A DNA stretch of 64,000 bases from an uncultured Brachybacterium sp. (GCF_947500705.1 NZ_CANMSY010000001.1:434001-498000), one strand, 5' to 3'. Shown: positions 1 through 7,832, counted from the stretch's first letter. Notes: a model not told the origin generated them from the letters alone. A program made the numbers and translations.

Positions 1-191
1 GCGCGGATCATCACCATGTCGCGGTAGTAGCCGCGCAGGCGCTCGGGGGTTGCCAGGCCGCCCGCGCCGTCAGGGCCGTCGAGCACCGCATCGAACTCGG
101 CGTGCGGCGTGCGGGTGCCGTCGGCCGCGAGGAGCTGGACCATCGGCTCCTCAGCCGCGACATCAGGGATCGTGGAACGGAAGACACTCAC
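1..191 (-). CDS. pdhA: Dehydrogenase E1 component alpha subunit, N-terminal part (partial)
   Basis: The gene reads leftward off the window edge; 63 codons are visible from a GTG at 191. The translation contains VQLLAADGTRTP and then LRGYYRDMVMIRA, the N-terminal signature of thiamine-diphosphate E1-alpha subunits of pyruvate or branched-chain 2-oxoacid dehydrogenases, where the second motif starts the catalytic domain. The product would pair with an E1-beta and decarboxylate a 2-oxoacid in the cytosol. A TACGCT -10 element ends 6 nt before the GTG, so the mRNA is probably leaderless. The GTG is preferred over the internal ATG at 143 for that reason. Pyruvate and branched-chain enzymes cannot be told apart from this fragment. 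Confidence 0.75.
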   Translation of the reverse strand, partial: MSVFRSTIPDVAAEEPMVQLLAADGTRTPHAEFDAVLDGPDGAGGLATPERLRGYYRDMVMIR

Positions 192-197
192 CCGGGT

Positions 198-225
198 AGC
201 GTAACTTACGGCACCGTAAGGTCAA
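198..225 (-). promoter_or_regulatory. Promoter with overlapping palindromic operator of the E1-alpha gene
   Basis: On the minus strand TTGACC (225-220) and TACGCT (203-198) are 16 bp apart and fit a housekeeping promoter. The spacer is filled by CTTACGGTGCCGTAAG (220-205), a 16-bp palindrome broken only at its centre. Palindromes of the form TTACGG-N2-CCGTAA are typical TetR-family operators. A repressor bound here would cover both promoter elements. The regulator itself is not in the window. Confidence 0.55.
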
Positions 226-434
226 GGATGATCCGGACGGCGCGCCTCAGCGGCGACGGTCCTCGAGCGCGGCCCGGGTACGGCCCGGAAGGAGGGCTCC
301 CGCGAGGCGGCGAGGAGCACGAAGCCGCTGCGCCGGGCGAGCGGGCTGGCCGGGGAGCCGGTGACCGCCACCGTGCGGGCGCCGATGCCCTCGGCGATCT
401 CGAGCGCGTCCCCGTCAGCGTTGCCTCCCGAGCA
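222..434 (-). pseudogene. C-terminal remnant of a SIS-domain protein (RpiR/AgaS-like)
   Basis: Immediately behind the glycoside hydrolase, in a different frame that overlaps its last codons, runs an open stretch of about 70 codons ending at TGA 224-222. It contains SGGNADGDALEIAEG, then ARTVAVTGSPASPLA and LLAASREPSF. These are the phosphosugar-binding SGxxxD region and the downstream strand/helix of SIS domains, as in RpiR/MurR regulators or AgaS-type isomerases. An in-frame stop lies just upstream (437-435) and there is no start, so the N-terminal part is gone. The natural partner of an amino-sugar hydrolase would be a regulator or isomerase of this kind, which suggests deletion inside a former amino-sugar operon. 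Confidence 0.6.
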
Positions 435-1971
435 TCAGGTCCACCGCGGCACGCATCATGGTGCGGCCGCCGCCGTGGGCGAGCACCAGGCGGCGATGGT
501 CGGGTGCCGCGTCGGGCACCCCGGTGTGGACGACGATCACTTCCGGGTGCCGGGCGGCCAGTGCGGCGAGGCGCCGGCCTTCCTCGGGGTCGCTGCGCGG
601 CAGCCGGGTGATCGCGAGCAGCTGGGCGGCGGTGCTCTGCGGAGGGAGCCGGCCGGGAGAGCCAGGCAGATCGAGCTGGTCGGGATAGTCGGGCTCCACA
701 GCCTGCACCCCGCGCTCGCGGAGTGCTTCGACGAGCTGCTGAGTGCGGGCCCCGGAGGCGTGCTGGGCGCGCACGCGCAGGTCGAGCACCACCGCAGGAT
801 CCAGCGTGAGGGAGGCGTGCCGGGCCCGGACTGCGCGGGCTGCCGCTTCGGCGCCGAGCCGCTCGACCCGGCGCAGCGCGTCCTCGAGCTCTGGGGCGGG
901 CACGAACCGGCGCCGGATGCGCAGGGAGTGCAGGCGGGAGCGGGTGCGCTCGGCCCGGGCACGCAGCGTCTCCCGCGGGAGCCGTCCGCTGTCGATCGCT
1001 CCGAGCAGGGCGTCGTGGGCCTCGCGGAGCATCTGCTCATCGTCGAGGCGCAGGGAGGTGCCCAGGCACAGCAGGTCCGCACCGGCCTCGATCGCCCGCA
1101 CCACGGACTCGCCGTATCCGAGGTCCGCCGCGACGGCCGCCATGTCCAGCGCGTCGGTGATCACGAGGCCCTGGTAGGTGCCGCCCACGGCCCGGTCCAG
1201 CAGCGGGCGCGACCAGGGCGAGATCGAGGCGGGGCCGGCGCCATAGGCGGGGACCAGCACATGCGCGGTCATGATGCTGTCGAGCCAGGGCGCGATCCGC
1301 CACGGTGCGAGGTGCTCGCGCTCGAACTGGCGGGCATCGAGGTCGATCAGCCGCAGGGCGGTGTGGGAGTCGGTGGCGGAGGCGCCGTGGCCGGGGAAGT
1401 GCTTGGCGCAGGTGCCGAGCCCCGCCTCGATCAGTCCGGTCGCGAAGGCCTTGGCGTGGGCGGCGACCCGGTCGGGGTCATCACCGAAGGCGCGGGTGCC
1501 GATCACCGGGTTCGCCGGGTCGGTGGAGACATCGAGGACCGGGGCGAGATCGAGGTCCAGGTCGCAGGCGGCGAGCAGGTCCCCGAGCGCCTTGCCGACC
1601 TCGCGGGTCAGCTCGATGTCGTCCACCACCCCCAGCGCCCAGGCGGTGGGCAGGGAGGAGCCGGTGACCGCCTGGAGGCGGGTGACGTCCCCGCCCTCCT
1701 CATCGATCGCGACCGCGCACTCCTCGGAGCGTGCGTGCACCGCGCGGGCGAGGCGTCGGGCGGTGGCGGCGTCGGGGGTGTTGTGGCCGACGAGGATCAC
1801 CGAGGCGAGGCCCGCGTCGAGCGCCTCCCCCATCCAGTCCGGCAGCTCGGTGCCGGTGAAGGGTGCCATCAGCACGCCGAGCGCGTCGGGGTCCCAGGCG
1901 TCGACATCCGCGGTGTCGGGATATGCAGCGTCGGGATCCGCAGCGTCGGGATCCCATGAGGGAGGTTCCAT
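415..1971 (-). CDS. Glycoside hydrolase family 3 (NagZ-like beta-N-acetylhexosaminidase)
   Basis: This 518-aa protein has the GH3 TIM-barrel with DEEGGDVTRL near residue 95, KHFPGHG followed by the TDSH loop characteristic of NagZ-type enzymes (about 185-200), and VITDALDM carrying the likely nucleophile Asp (about 270). A further domain of about 200 residues follows. No signal peptide is visible, so it probably acts in the cytosol on N-acetylglucosaminides such as peptidoglycan fragments. The first 30 residues are a short Asp-Pro/Ala repeat encoded by direct repeats of GCGTCGGGAT, an odd N-terminus. It begins just after the stop of a permease remnant and ends on a SIS remnant, so its former operon partners appear lost. 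Substrate is inferred from the family only. Confidence 0.85.
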   Translation of the reverse strand: MEPPSWDPDAADPDAAYPDTADVDAWDPDALGVLMAPFTGTELPDWMGEALDAGLASVILVGHNTPDAATARRLARAVHARSEECAVAIDEEGGDVTRLQAVTGSSLPTAWALGVVDDIELTREVGKALGDLLAACDLDLDLAPVLDVSTDPANPVIGTRAFGDDPDRVAAHAKAFATGLIEAGLGTCAKHFPGHGASATDSHTALRLIDLDARQFEREHLAPWRIAPWLDSIMTAHVLVPAYGAGPASISPWSRPLLDRAVGGTYQGLVITDALDMAAVAADLGYGESVVRAIEAGADLLCLGTSLRLDDEQMLREAHDALLGAIDSGRLPRETLRARAERTRSRLHSLRIRRRFVPAPELEDALRRVERLGAEAAARAVRARHASLTLDPAVVLDLRVRAQHASGARTQQLVEALRERGVQAVEPDYPDQLDLPGSPGRLPPQSTAAQLLAITRLPRSDPEEGRRLAALAARHPEVIVVHTGVPDAAPDHRRLVLAHGGGRTMMRAAVDLMLGRQR

Positions 1972-1974
1972 GCC

Positions 1975-2019
1975 TCAGCCTTTCACGGCGCCGGCCGTCA
2001 TGCCCTGGGCGAGGCTGCG
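1975..2019 (-). pseudogene. C-terminal scrap of a sugar-ABC permease
   Basis: The last 13-14 codons before the hydrolase read SLAQGMTAGAVKG and stop. This is the standard C-terminus of MalG-type permeases; compare VRGMTAGSVKG at the end of the intact permease at 52707-53561. Nothing permease-like continues upstream of about 2019. It marks the end of a deleted transporter gene that once preceded the hydrolase. Confidence 0.6.
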
Positions 2020-2087
2020 GCGGGGACCGTCATCAGCCCCGCCGGCATCGTCACCGCACACCTTCGGCACGCGGCCGTGCCGGCCTG

Positions 2088-2546
2088 ATGTCCGCCGACG
2101 CCGCGTCCCGCGGTCCCGCCGAGACGACAGCACGTGCCGATCCGGACGCAGCCGGCGCCCCTGCTGACTACGATGTCTGCACGGCGAACATCCTGGTCGT
2201 GGACGATGACACCGATATCGTGGAGCTGGTCTCACTGAAGCTGCGCTCCTCGGGGCACTCGGTGACCGCCGTGGGCTCCGGCGAGGCCGCGCTCGACGCG
2301 CTCGCCGCGCGCAACGACTTCGATCTGGCGGTGGTGGACCACATGATGCCGGGCATGACCGGTGTGGACCTGGTCCGCGGCCTCCGTGCTGCGGGCTCCA
2401 CCCTGCGGGTCCTGATGCTCACCGCACGGAGCCAGGAGCGGGACCTCGAGAACGGCTTCACCGCGGGGGTGGACGACTACATGACCAAGCCGTTCTCTCG
2501 CCGGGAGCTCGCCGTGCGGGTCACCTCCATGCTCGCGCGCCGATGA
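2088..2546 (+). CDS. Stand-alone receiver-domain response regulator
   Basis: The 152-aa product is a single CheY-like receiver: acidic pair in ILVVDDD (about residue 34), phospho-acceptor Asp in VVDHMMPGMTG, Thr in LMLTAR and the conserved Lys in MTKPF. There is no DNA-binding or other output domain after residue 150. The ATG at 2088 is the first start in frame after the permease remnant, and no Shine-Dalgarno is obvious. Its stop overlaps the ATG of the next reading frame (ATGA at 2543-2546), so it belonged to an operon whose next gene is now truncated. All receiver residues are intact, so it may still be active, but its kinase and target are unknown. Confidence 0.8.
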   Translation: MSADAASRGPAETTARADPDAAGAPADYDVCTANILVVDDDTDIVELVSLKLRSSGHSVTAVGSGEAALDALAARNDFDLAVVDHMMPGMTGVDLVRGLRAAGSTLRVLMLTARSQERDLENGFTAGVDDYMTKPFSRRELAVRVTSMLARR

Positions 2547-3279
2547 TCGAGCTCGATCCCCGCCTGCTGCTCGCCGCGCTCGTCGCGCTCTGGTCCCTCA
2601 TCCTCCTCACCATGAGCGCTCTGTTCCTGGTCCATGCGGTGCGAGCAAGCAGCAGGCGCCGTCGCGAGCAGCTGGACCTCCGGGCCCGGCCCCTGGTCAT
2701 CCGCTTCGCACTCGCCGAGGACGAGAGGACCCCGCGCTCGGCGAGGACTCCGGTCAGCACCGCGGTGGACAGTCCGCGGGAGACCAGCCCGAGCAGCCCG
2801 TGCTCCGGTGAGACCAGCAGGCCCAGGAGCATCGAGCCGAGGGTGAACGCGATGCCCAGCGCCGCGCCGGGGTACCGATAGCGCGCCGCCAGCCACACCA
2901 TCGGCACCGCCATGAGGTAACCCTGGAAGCCCGCCGTGTTCACCACGGACCAGCGGCACACGGCGAGGACCAGCAGGTCCAGCACGGGCAGCAGGACGAG
3001 CAGGCGCTCCGCCCAGACAGGACGCTCCACGCCGGCCCGGCTCAGCAGCATCCCGAGCACGAGGCCGAGCGTCAGGGCGTGCACCGCCGCCTGGCCCGTC
3101 CAGTACAGCCAGGGGATCCCGAGCACCTGGTCGTCGACCACCGCCACGCCCAGCACCATGCAGGCGGACAGGGCGAGCTGATGGGCCAGGGCGGCACGGG
3201 GGCCGACGGACTCGGAGATCGCGGAGCGGGCAGGGCGGAGAATGCCGAGCAGCAGCTCCACGGGGCGGCGTTGCATCAC
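2521..3279 (-). pseudogene. Truncated multi-pass membrane sensor domain
   Basis: Starting from GTG 3279 (TACAGT lies 6 nt upstream, a leaderless arrangement), about 180 codons encode five or six hydrophobic segments including WLYWTGQAAVHALTLGLVLG and LLVLLPVLDLLVLAV. This resembles the membrane-sensing half of a histidine kinase or diguanylate cyclase. Near 2725 the sequence degenerates into Ser/Arg-rich antisense of the neighbouring plus-strand frame, and no kinase or GGDEF domain follows. The break coincides with the break in the convergent remnant, so one deletion probably removed both C-terminal halves. The membrane part may still be transcribed. Confidence 0.5.
2543..2881 (+). pseudogene. 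N-terminal remnant of a membrane-anchored protein (possibly HEAT-repeat type)
   Basis: The frame starts by ATGA overlap with the response regulator. It encodes one hydrophobic segment (residues 8-30, rich in Leu/Ala/Ile), then a basic stretch RRRREQ and PLVIRFALAEDE, a layout seen in N-termini of actinobacterial HEAT-repeat proteins found next to receiver proteins. From about codon 62 (near 2725) the frame turns into Pro/Ser/Arg-rich nonsense antisense to the neighbouring minus-strand gene, and stops at 2881. The real gene is therefore truncated at about 2725. The HEAT assignment is inference from architecture only. Confidence 0.45.
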
Positions 3280-3385
3280 CAGTGCACTGTAAGCGCGCCG
3301 ACCAGCTCCCCTGCTGCGCACCGCCTGAGCTCGCCGCCCGCCACCGTGGCGCACCGCCGGAGCTCGCCGCTGGTTGCGGCGTGGA

Positions 3386-4678
3386 TCACTCGGCGACGGT
3401 GCCCTTCGCCGCCTCCTGCGCGGTGTACAGCGCCTCGAGGTCGATCGGCTCCTGGTCCGCGTCGAGGTCCTGGACCGGGAGCGGGCAGTCGCCGAGGTCG
3501 CGGATCTCGAGCCGCTCGCCGGCCTGGTTCATCGACTGGTGGGCGATGACGCCGGGAAGGGTGTAGCGGGCGGCCTGCCAGGCGTTGACCATCGGCTGCA
3601 TGCCGTCGACCACGGCGCGGGCGAAGTCGTCGACCAGGAAGTGGTGGGCGCCCTCATGCCCGTTGGGCAGCCCCTGGAACTCCTTCGGCAGGCGCTCCTG
3701 GTGGTGGGCGGGAGCGGCACCCGCGACGAAGGCATCGCGCAGGGCCGGGGAGACGTCCGCCAGGCGCGGGTCGTCCAGGCTCATGGTCGCGCCGGTCGCG
3801 ATCAGCTCGGTCACGTCCAGCACGCGGCGCTTGTCGTGCCAGTAGGTGACGTCGATGGTCTCCTCGAAGCTCGACTCCTCGCCGAAGAAGCGGAAACGGG
3901 ACTCGCGCTTGTGGCTGGGGTAGCCCACCCGGCGCAGCTCGTTGGTGCGGAAGGCACCGCCGTTGTCCATCCCGAACAGGGCGAAGGCGTTGGAGACGTC
4001 ATTGCCGAACATCGAGACGTCCTTGTCGAACACGCCGTCGCCGCGGGTGTCGGGGCGGCCCAGCGCCGAGACGGACACGGCATGACGCTCACCGATCACG
4101 CCGAGGATCCCGCCGATGGAGTGGGTGGGGTACAGCAGCGGCGGGTAGGACGCGGTGGCCTTCCAGTTCTCGCCGCCGGAGAACTTATAGGCGTCGTAGA
4201 AGCCGAGGTCCATGTCGTGGACGTAGTCCCCCTCGGCGTAGAACACCTCACCGAAGGCGCCGGTGCGGTGGATCCGGCGGGCCAACACCACGGCGGCGTT
4301 GTACTGGCTGGTCTCGCCCATCATGTAGACGAGCCCCGTGCGCTGGACCTCCTCGGTGATCTGGCGGATCTCGTCCTCTTCGATCGCCATCGGCACGGCG
4401 GAGTAGACGTGCTTCCCGGCGCGCAGAGCGGCCAGGGCGTGCTCGCCGTGGGTCCAGCGCTGGGTGAAGATCGCGACCGCGTCGACGTCGGAGGCGAGCA
4501 GGTCCTCGAGGGTGTCGAATCGCTTGGCGAACGCCACGCCTCGCGCTTCGAGGGCGTCGATCCGCTCGGGCACGGCATCGACGGCGTAGAGCGCATCGAT
4601 CTCGGGATGGGCGGCGAAGAGCTCCGCGAAGTGCGAGCCGAACTGACCGATTCCGACGATGCCCAGCGTGAACGACAT
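3386..4678 (-). CDS. Gfo/Idh/MocA family oxidoreductase
   Basis: The 430-aa protein opens with LGIVGIGQFGSHFAEL, a Rossmann nucleotide-binding motif, then has the AGKHVYSAVPMA segment (about residues 90-100) that corresponds to the EKP-type catalytic loop, here without the usual Glu-Lys. The C-terminal half is the alpha/beta sugar-binding domain with a His-rich segment (PTHSIGG and GHEGAHHFLVDD). Members are NAD(P)-dependent dehydrogenases of sugars, inositols or related compounds. A clear AAGGAGG Shine-Dalgarno precedes the ATG. It lies 101 bp downstream of an MFS transporter on the same strand, so uptake and oxidation of one compound is a reasonable inference. Substrate is unknown. Confidence 0.85.
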   Translation of the reverse strand: MSFTLGIVGIGQFGSHFAELFAAHPEIDALYAVDAVPERIDALEARGVAFAKRFDTLEDLLASDVDAVAIFTQRWTHGEHALAALRAGKHVYSAVPMAIEEDEIRQITEEVQRTGLVYMMGETSQYNAAVVLARRIHRTGAFGEVFYAEGDYVHDMDLGFYDAYKFSGGENWKATASYPPLLYPTHSIGGILGVIGERHAVSVSALGRPDTRGDGVFDKDVSMFGNDVSNAFALFGMDNGGAFRTNELRRVGYPSHKRESRFRFFGEESSFEETIDVTYWHDKRRVLDVTELIATGATMSLDDPRLADVSPALRDAFVAGAAPAHHQERLPKEFQGLPNGHEGAHHFLVDDFARAVVDGMQPMVNAWQAARYTLPGVIAHQSMNQAGERLEIRDLGDCPLPVQDLDADQEPIDLEALYTAQEAAKGTVAE

Positions 4679-4749
4679 AGTTCCTCCTTGAAAGTAAGCG
4701 ACGGGAGGAACGCTACGTCAGATCGCGGGAGTGCGGCAAGCCCTCAGCG

Positions 4750-4781
4750 CATGCCGTGCGAAGTCCATGCCGTGCGAAGTC
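4750..4781. repeat. 16-bp perfect tandem duplication over the MFS stop codon
   Basis: CATGCCGTGCGAAGTC occurs twice back to back (4750-4765 and 4766-4781). The second copy runs into the stop codon of the transporter gene, so the duplication marks a recent slippage event at the 3' end without changing the protein. Confidence 0.8.
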
Positions 4782-6108
4782 AGAGCCGACGCCAGCGTCC
4801 CGAGCGCCAGACATCGCGCCACAGCGGCACCTCCTGGCCGCGCGCTGACATCCTGCGCCGCAGGTTCCGACGGGTGATCAGCATCCCGGTCACCCCGATC
4901 ACGAGCATCGGCAGCTGCACCGCGAAGGCGAGGCGGAAGGCCTGGAGGTCGTAGTGCCCGTCGGGCCGCAGCAGGTCCAGCACCACGCCGATGAGCAGGA
5001 TCGAGATCAGGCCGCCGATGAAGCCGCCCATGATCACCACGCCGGTGGCAGTGCCGAGCCGGTGCCGGGCCAGATCCGTGCGCGGGAAGTCGAAGCCGAC
5101 GCTGCTGGCCGGCCCGCCGATGGAGAAGCCGGTGACCAGCAGGATCAGCAGCCAGATCGGTGCCGGACCGGGCCACAGCACCAGCGCGAGCAGCGGCACC
5201 ACGATGCTCACCACGATCAGCAGCACCAGGGTCGAGCGGCGCAGCGGGTGACGCTGCGTGAGCGATCCGATCACGGGCCCGGCGATGATCGCGACCACCA
5301 CCAGCACCGTCATCACCGCCGAGGCGGCGGGTCGGCTGAGCCCCTCCCCCGCGGTGAGATACGGGTAGCCCCACATCATGGAGAACGCGATGCCCGTGAA
5401 GCCGGCGGTGAAGTGCGTGAAGAACCCCAGCTGGGTGGAGGGGTGGCGGATGATCCGCACCAGCACCTGCGGGATCCTGCGCAGATCCTGCTTCACCCGG
5501 GGGCGGGGCACCCCCGCCGGGGTCGCGCGCACCACGAACAGCACCAGCAGTGCCGCCACCGCACTGAGGGAGGCGGCCGACGCGAAGGCGGTGCCCCAGC
5601 CGGCCAGGCTCAGCAATGCCACGAAGGGCACCGCCGAGGCGATCTGCCCGACCTGGCCCAGAATGCCTGTGAGCTGGGTGAGCAGCGGCACTCGGCCCGG
5701 TGGGAACCAGGCCGGGACCAGACGGATCGCGCTCGAGAAGGTCAGCGCGTCACCGGCGCCGAGGATGATGCGGGCGATCATCGCGGTGCCCACGGTCTCG
5801 GTCTGTGCCATCAGCAGCTGCCCGCCGCCCATCAGGAGGGCACCGGCGACCAGGGTGACGCGGGAGCCGTAGCGGTCCAACAGCACCCCGGCAGGGATCT
5901 GGCAGAGCGCGTAGACGGCGAGCTGGAGGACGACGAAGGTGGAGACGATCGTCGCGGAGGCGCCGAAGCGCTCGGTGGCCTCGAGCCCGGCGACACCCAT
6001 GGTGGTGCGCTGCAGCACCGCGATCGAGTAGGCCGTCACGGCAGCGACCCACACCAGGTACGCGCGGGGCCCTCCGAGAACGGGGGCAGGCGCGGTGGGC
6101 GTGCTCAT
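4780..6108 (-). CDS. MFS transporter
   Basis: This 442-aa protein has about 12 hydrophobic segments in two halves of six, with the MFS signature GVLLDRYGSRVTL in the loop after TM2 (about residue 75) and GSLTQRHPLRRS in the equivalent position of the second half. The loop between the halves is basic (PRPRVKQDLRRIP). It would act as a proton-coupled or facilitated permease in the cytoplasmic membrane. A Shine-Dalgarno-like AAGGACC lies before the ATG. It is probably co-transcribed with the downstream Gfo/Idh dehydrogenase, so a sugar acid or polyol is a plausible substrate. The substrate cannot be read from sequence. Confidence 0.85.
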   Translation of the reverse strand: MSTPTAPAPVLGGPRAYLVWVAAVTAYSIAVLQRTTMGVAGLEATERFGASATIVSTFVVLQLAVYALCQIPAGVLLDRYGSRVTLVAGALLMGGGQLLMAQTETVGTAMIARIILGAGDALTFSSAIRLVPAWFPPGRVPLLTQLTGILGQVGQIASAVPFVALLSLAGWGTAFASAASLSAVAALLVLFVVRATPAGVPRPRVKQDLRRIPQVLVRIIRHPSTQLGFFTHFTAGFTGIAFSMMWGYPYLTAGEGLSRPAASAVMTVLVVVAIIAGPVIGSLTQRHPLRRSTLVLLIVVSIVVPLLALVLWPGPAPIWLLILLVTGFSIGGPASSVGFDFPRTDLARHRLGTATGVVIMGGFIGGLISILLIGVVLDLLRPDGHYDLQAFRLAFAVQLPMLVIGVTGMLITRRNLRRRMSARGQEVPLWRDVWRSGRWRRL

Positions 6109-6349
6109 GAAGGGTCCTTCACAGTGGTCGGGGTGGGCGTCGGGACAGTCGGACCGGGCGCCTCGGGCGCCCTTCCCGCAGCGGCTGGGTCCCGACCGTC
6201 TCCGAGGCTATCCGGGTCAGGCGTCGAAGCGGTAGTGATGGTCGCCTCGTGCCATCGGCGGCGCTCAGGATCTCCACCGGCGATGCTCTCGGTCCAGGGG
6301 CCGGCGCTCCACAGGCCGGACCGTGGATCGTGGCCGTCCTGACGCGGGT

Positions 6350-6355
6350 TATCCT
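6350..6355 (+). promoter_or_regulatory. -10 element of the trp leader transcript
   Basis: TATCCT lies 7 nt before the leader-peptide ATG at 6363, so transcription should start at or next to that codon and the leader peptide would be made from a leaderless mRNA. The -35 region is weak. Confidence 0.55.
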
Positions 6356-6362
6356 CCGTGCC

Positions 6363-6398
6363 ATGCACATCGCGATGATCAGCTGGTGGACCGCCTGA
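6363..6398 (+). CDS. trpL: Tryptophan leader peptide
   Basis: Eleven codons read MHIAMISWWTA followed by TGA, with two adjacent Trp codons (6384-6389). This is the hallmark of a ribosome-sensing trp leader peptide: scarcity of charged Trp-tRNA stalls the ribosome on the pair and changes folding of the RNA behind it. There is no room for a Shine-Dalgarno if transcription begins at the -10 element just upstream. The peptide has no other expected function. Confidence 0.85.
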   Translation: MHIAMISWWTA

Positions 6399-6458
6399 GG
6401 GCGGTCCCCTTTCGCATGCGCTGACACAGAAGCCGCCCGTTGCCGGGCGGCTTCTTTC
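6389..6458 (+). promoter_or_regulatory. trp transcription attenuator
   Basis: Three competing helices can be drawn. Segment 1, GACCGCC (6389-6395), pairs with segment 2, GGCGGTC (6400-6406). Segment 2, as GGGCGG (6399-6404), can instead pair with segment 3, CCGCCC (6433-6438). Segment 3, GAAGCCGCCCG (6429-6439), pairs over a TTGC loop with segment 4, CGGGCGGCTTC (6444-6454), followed by TTTCT, an intrinsic terminator. The last Trp codon ends at the first base of segment 1. A stalled ribosome frees segment 2 to form the 2:3 antiterminator, giving read-through into trpB at 6504. This is classical tryptophan attenuation. Confidence 0.85.
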
Positions 6459-6503
6459 TGCAAGGGAGCAGCCCGCGACGGGCCCGTACATCGGAGAACC
6501 CTC

Positions 6504-7832
6504 ATGACCAGCACCGCCCCGTCCACGGCATCGTCGGACCTTTCCTCCGCGAGTGTTCCCGCCCCGTCGGCGACCGCACCTCGGACCCTCGCCGAGGCCA
6601 CGACCCTCACCCACTCCCCCGAGTTCACCGGGAACACCGGCGGCCGCTTCGGCGAGTTCGGCGGCGCGGTCCTGCCGCCGCCGCTGGTCGGTCCGATGGC
6701 GGAGGTCGCCGCGGCCTATGAGGAAGCGCGCCATGATCCGGAGTTCTACGCCGAGTACTCGCGCCTGCTGCGCGACGTCGTGGGCCGCCCCTCCCCGATC
6801 TCGAGCGCGGATCGTCTCTCCGATGCCCTCGGCGGCGCCCGCCTCCACCTCAAGCGCGAGGACCTGAACCACACCGGCGCGCACAAGATCAATCACACCA
6901 TCGGCGAGGCGCTGCTGGCGAAGCGGATGGGCAAGCGCACCCTGATCGCCGAGACCGGCGCCGGCCAGCACGGGGTCGCGCTCGCGACCGCCGCAGCCCT
7001 GGTGGGGCTCGAATGCGAGATCCATATGGGCGCGGTGGACGTCGCCAAGCAGCGACCGAATGTGGTGCGGATGCGCCTGCTGGGTGCGAAGGTGGTCTCC
7101 GTCGAGGTCGGCCAGCGGACCCTCAAGGAGGCCGTGGACTCCGCCTTCGCCGTCTACGCGGCGGACCCCGAGCGATACCTCTTCGCGATCGGCTCGGTCG
7201 TGGGGCCTGCGCCCTTCCCCGATATGGTGCGCGATTTCCAGTCCGTGGTGGGGCGCGAGGCGCGGGCCCAGTTCCTCGCCGCCCACGGGCGGTTGCCGGA
7301 GGCGGTGATCGCCTCGGTGGGCGGCGGCTCGAATGCGATGGGCGCCTTCACCGGCTTCCTCGAGGATCGGGAGGTGCGCCTGATCGGGGTCGAGCCCGGC
7401 GGCCAGGGCGACGAGCCCGGCCAGCATGCGGCGACCATGACCTTCGGAACTCCCGGGATGCTGCACGGCATGGACACCCTGGTGCTGCAGGGCGCCGACG
7501 GGGAGGCCGCAGAGGTCCAGTCGATCGCCTCCGGTCTGGACTACCCGGGCGTGGGCCCGCAGCACGTGCACTTCCACCGGCTGGGTCGGGTCGAGTACGT
7601 CAGGGAGGGTGACGATGCGGTGCTGGAGGCGTTCCAGCAGCTCAGCCGCACCGAGGGCATCATCCCGGCGCTCGAATCCGCCCATGCGCTGGCCCACGCG
7701 ATCCGCATCGCCCCCTCGCTGCCCGCCGACTCGCACCTGCTGGTGAACCTCTCCGGCCGGGGTGACAAGGACATCGACTTCGTGGCGGAGCGGATCGGGA
7801 TGCGCGGGGAGGCCGACGAGGTCGTGCGCTGA
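6504..7832 (+). CDS. trpB: Tryptophan synthase beta subunit
   Basis: This is a 442-aa PLP enzyme joining indole and serine to make tryptophan. It has GRFGEFGG near residue 52, [16 protein letters not shown] with the PLP lysine (about 119-134), ETGAGQHG with the catalytic Glu (about 154), GGGSNAMG phosphate-binding loop (about 278) and LSGRGDKD near the C-terminus. About 40 extra Ser/Thr/Ala-rich residues precede the usual start. GGAG at 6493-6496 suits the ATG at 6504. It sits alone behind a Trp attenuator; no trpA follows, and the next gene is convergent. It may be a second TrpB working on free indole, or its partner TrpA may lie elsewhere. The family call is firm; the solo role is inference. 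Confidence 0.93.
   Translation: MTSTAPSTASSDLSSASVPAPSATAPRTLAEATTLTHSPEFTGNTGGRFGEFGGAVLPPPLVGPMAEVAAAYEEARHDPEFYAEYSRLLRDVVGRPSPISSADRLSDALGGARLHLKREDLNHTGAHKINHTIGEALLAKRMGKRTLIAETGAGQHGVALATAAALVGLECEIHMGAVDVAKQRPNVVRMRLLGAKVVSVEVGQRTLKEAVDSAFAVYAADPERYLFAIGSVVGPAPFPDMVRDFQSVVGREARAQFLAAHGRLPEAVIASVGGGSNAMGAFTGFLEDREVRLIGVEPGGQGDEPGQHAATMTFGTPGMLHGMDTLVLQGADGEAAEVQSIASGLDYPGVGPQHVHFHRLGRVEYVREGDDAVLEAFQQLSRTEGIIPALESAHALAHAIRIAPSLPADSHLLVNLSGRGDKDIDFVAERIGMRGEADEVVR

Noticed and set aside
361-2167. Long plus-strand open frames antisense to the GH3 gene
   Set aside because: They follow the GC bias of the real minus-strand gene, are Arg/Gly/His-rich and match no family. Similar antisense frames across the window (e.g. 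3374-4954, 4954-6342, 16768-19032, 42168-43256) were dropped for the same reason.
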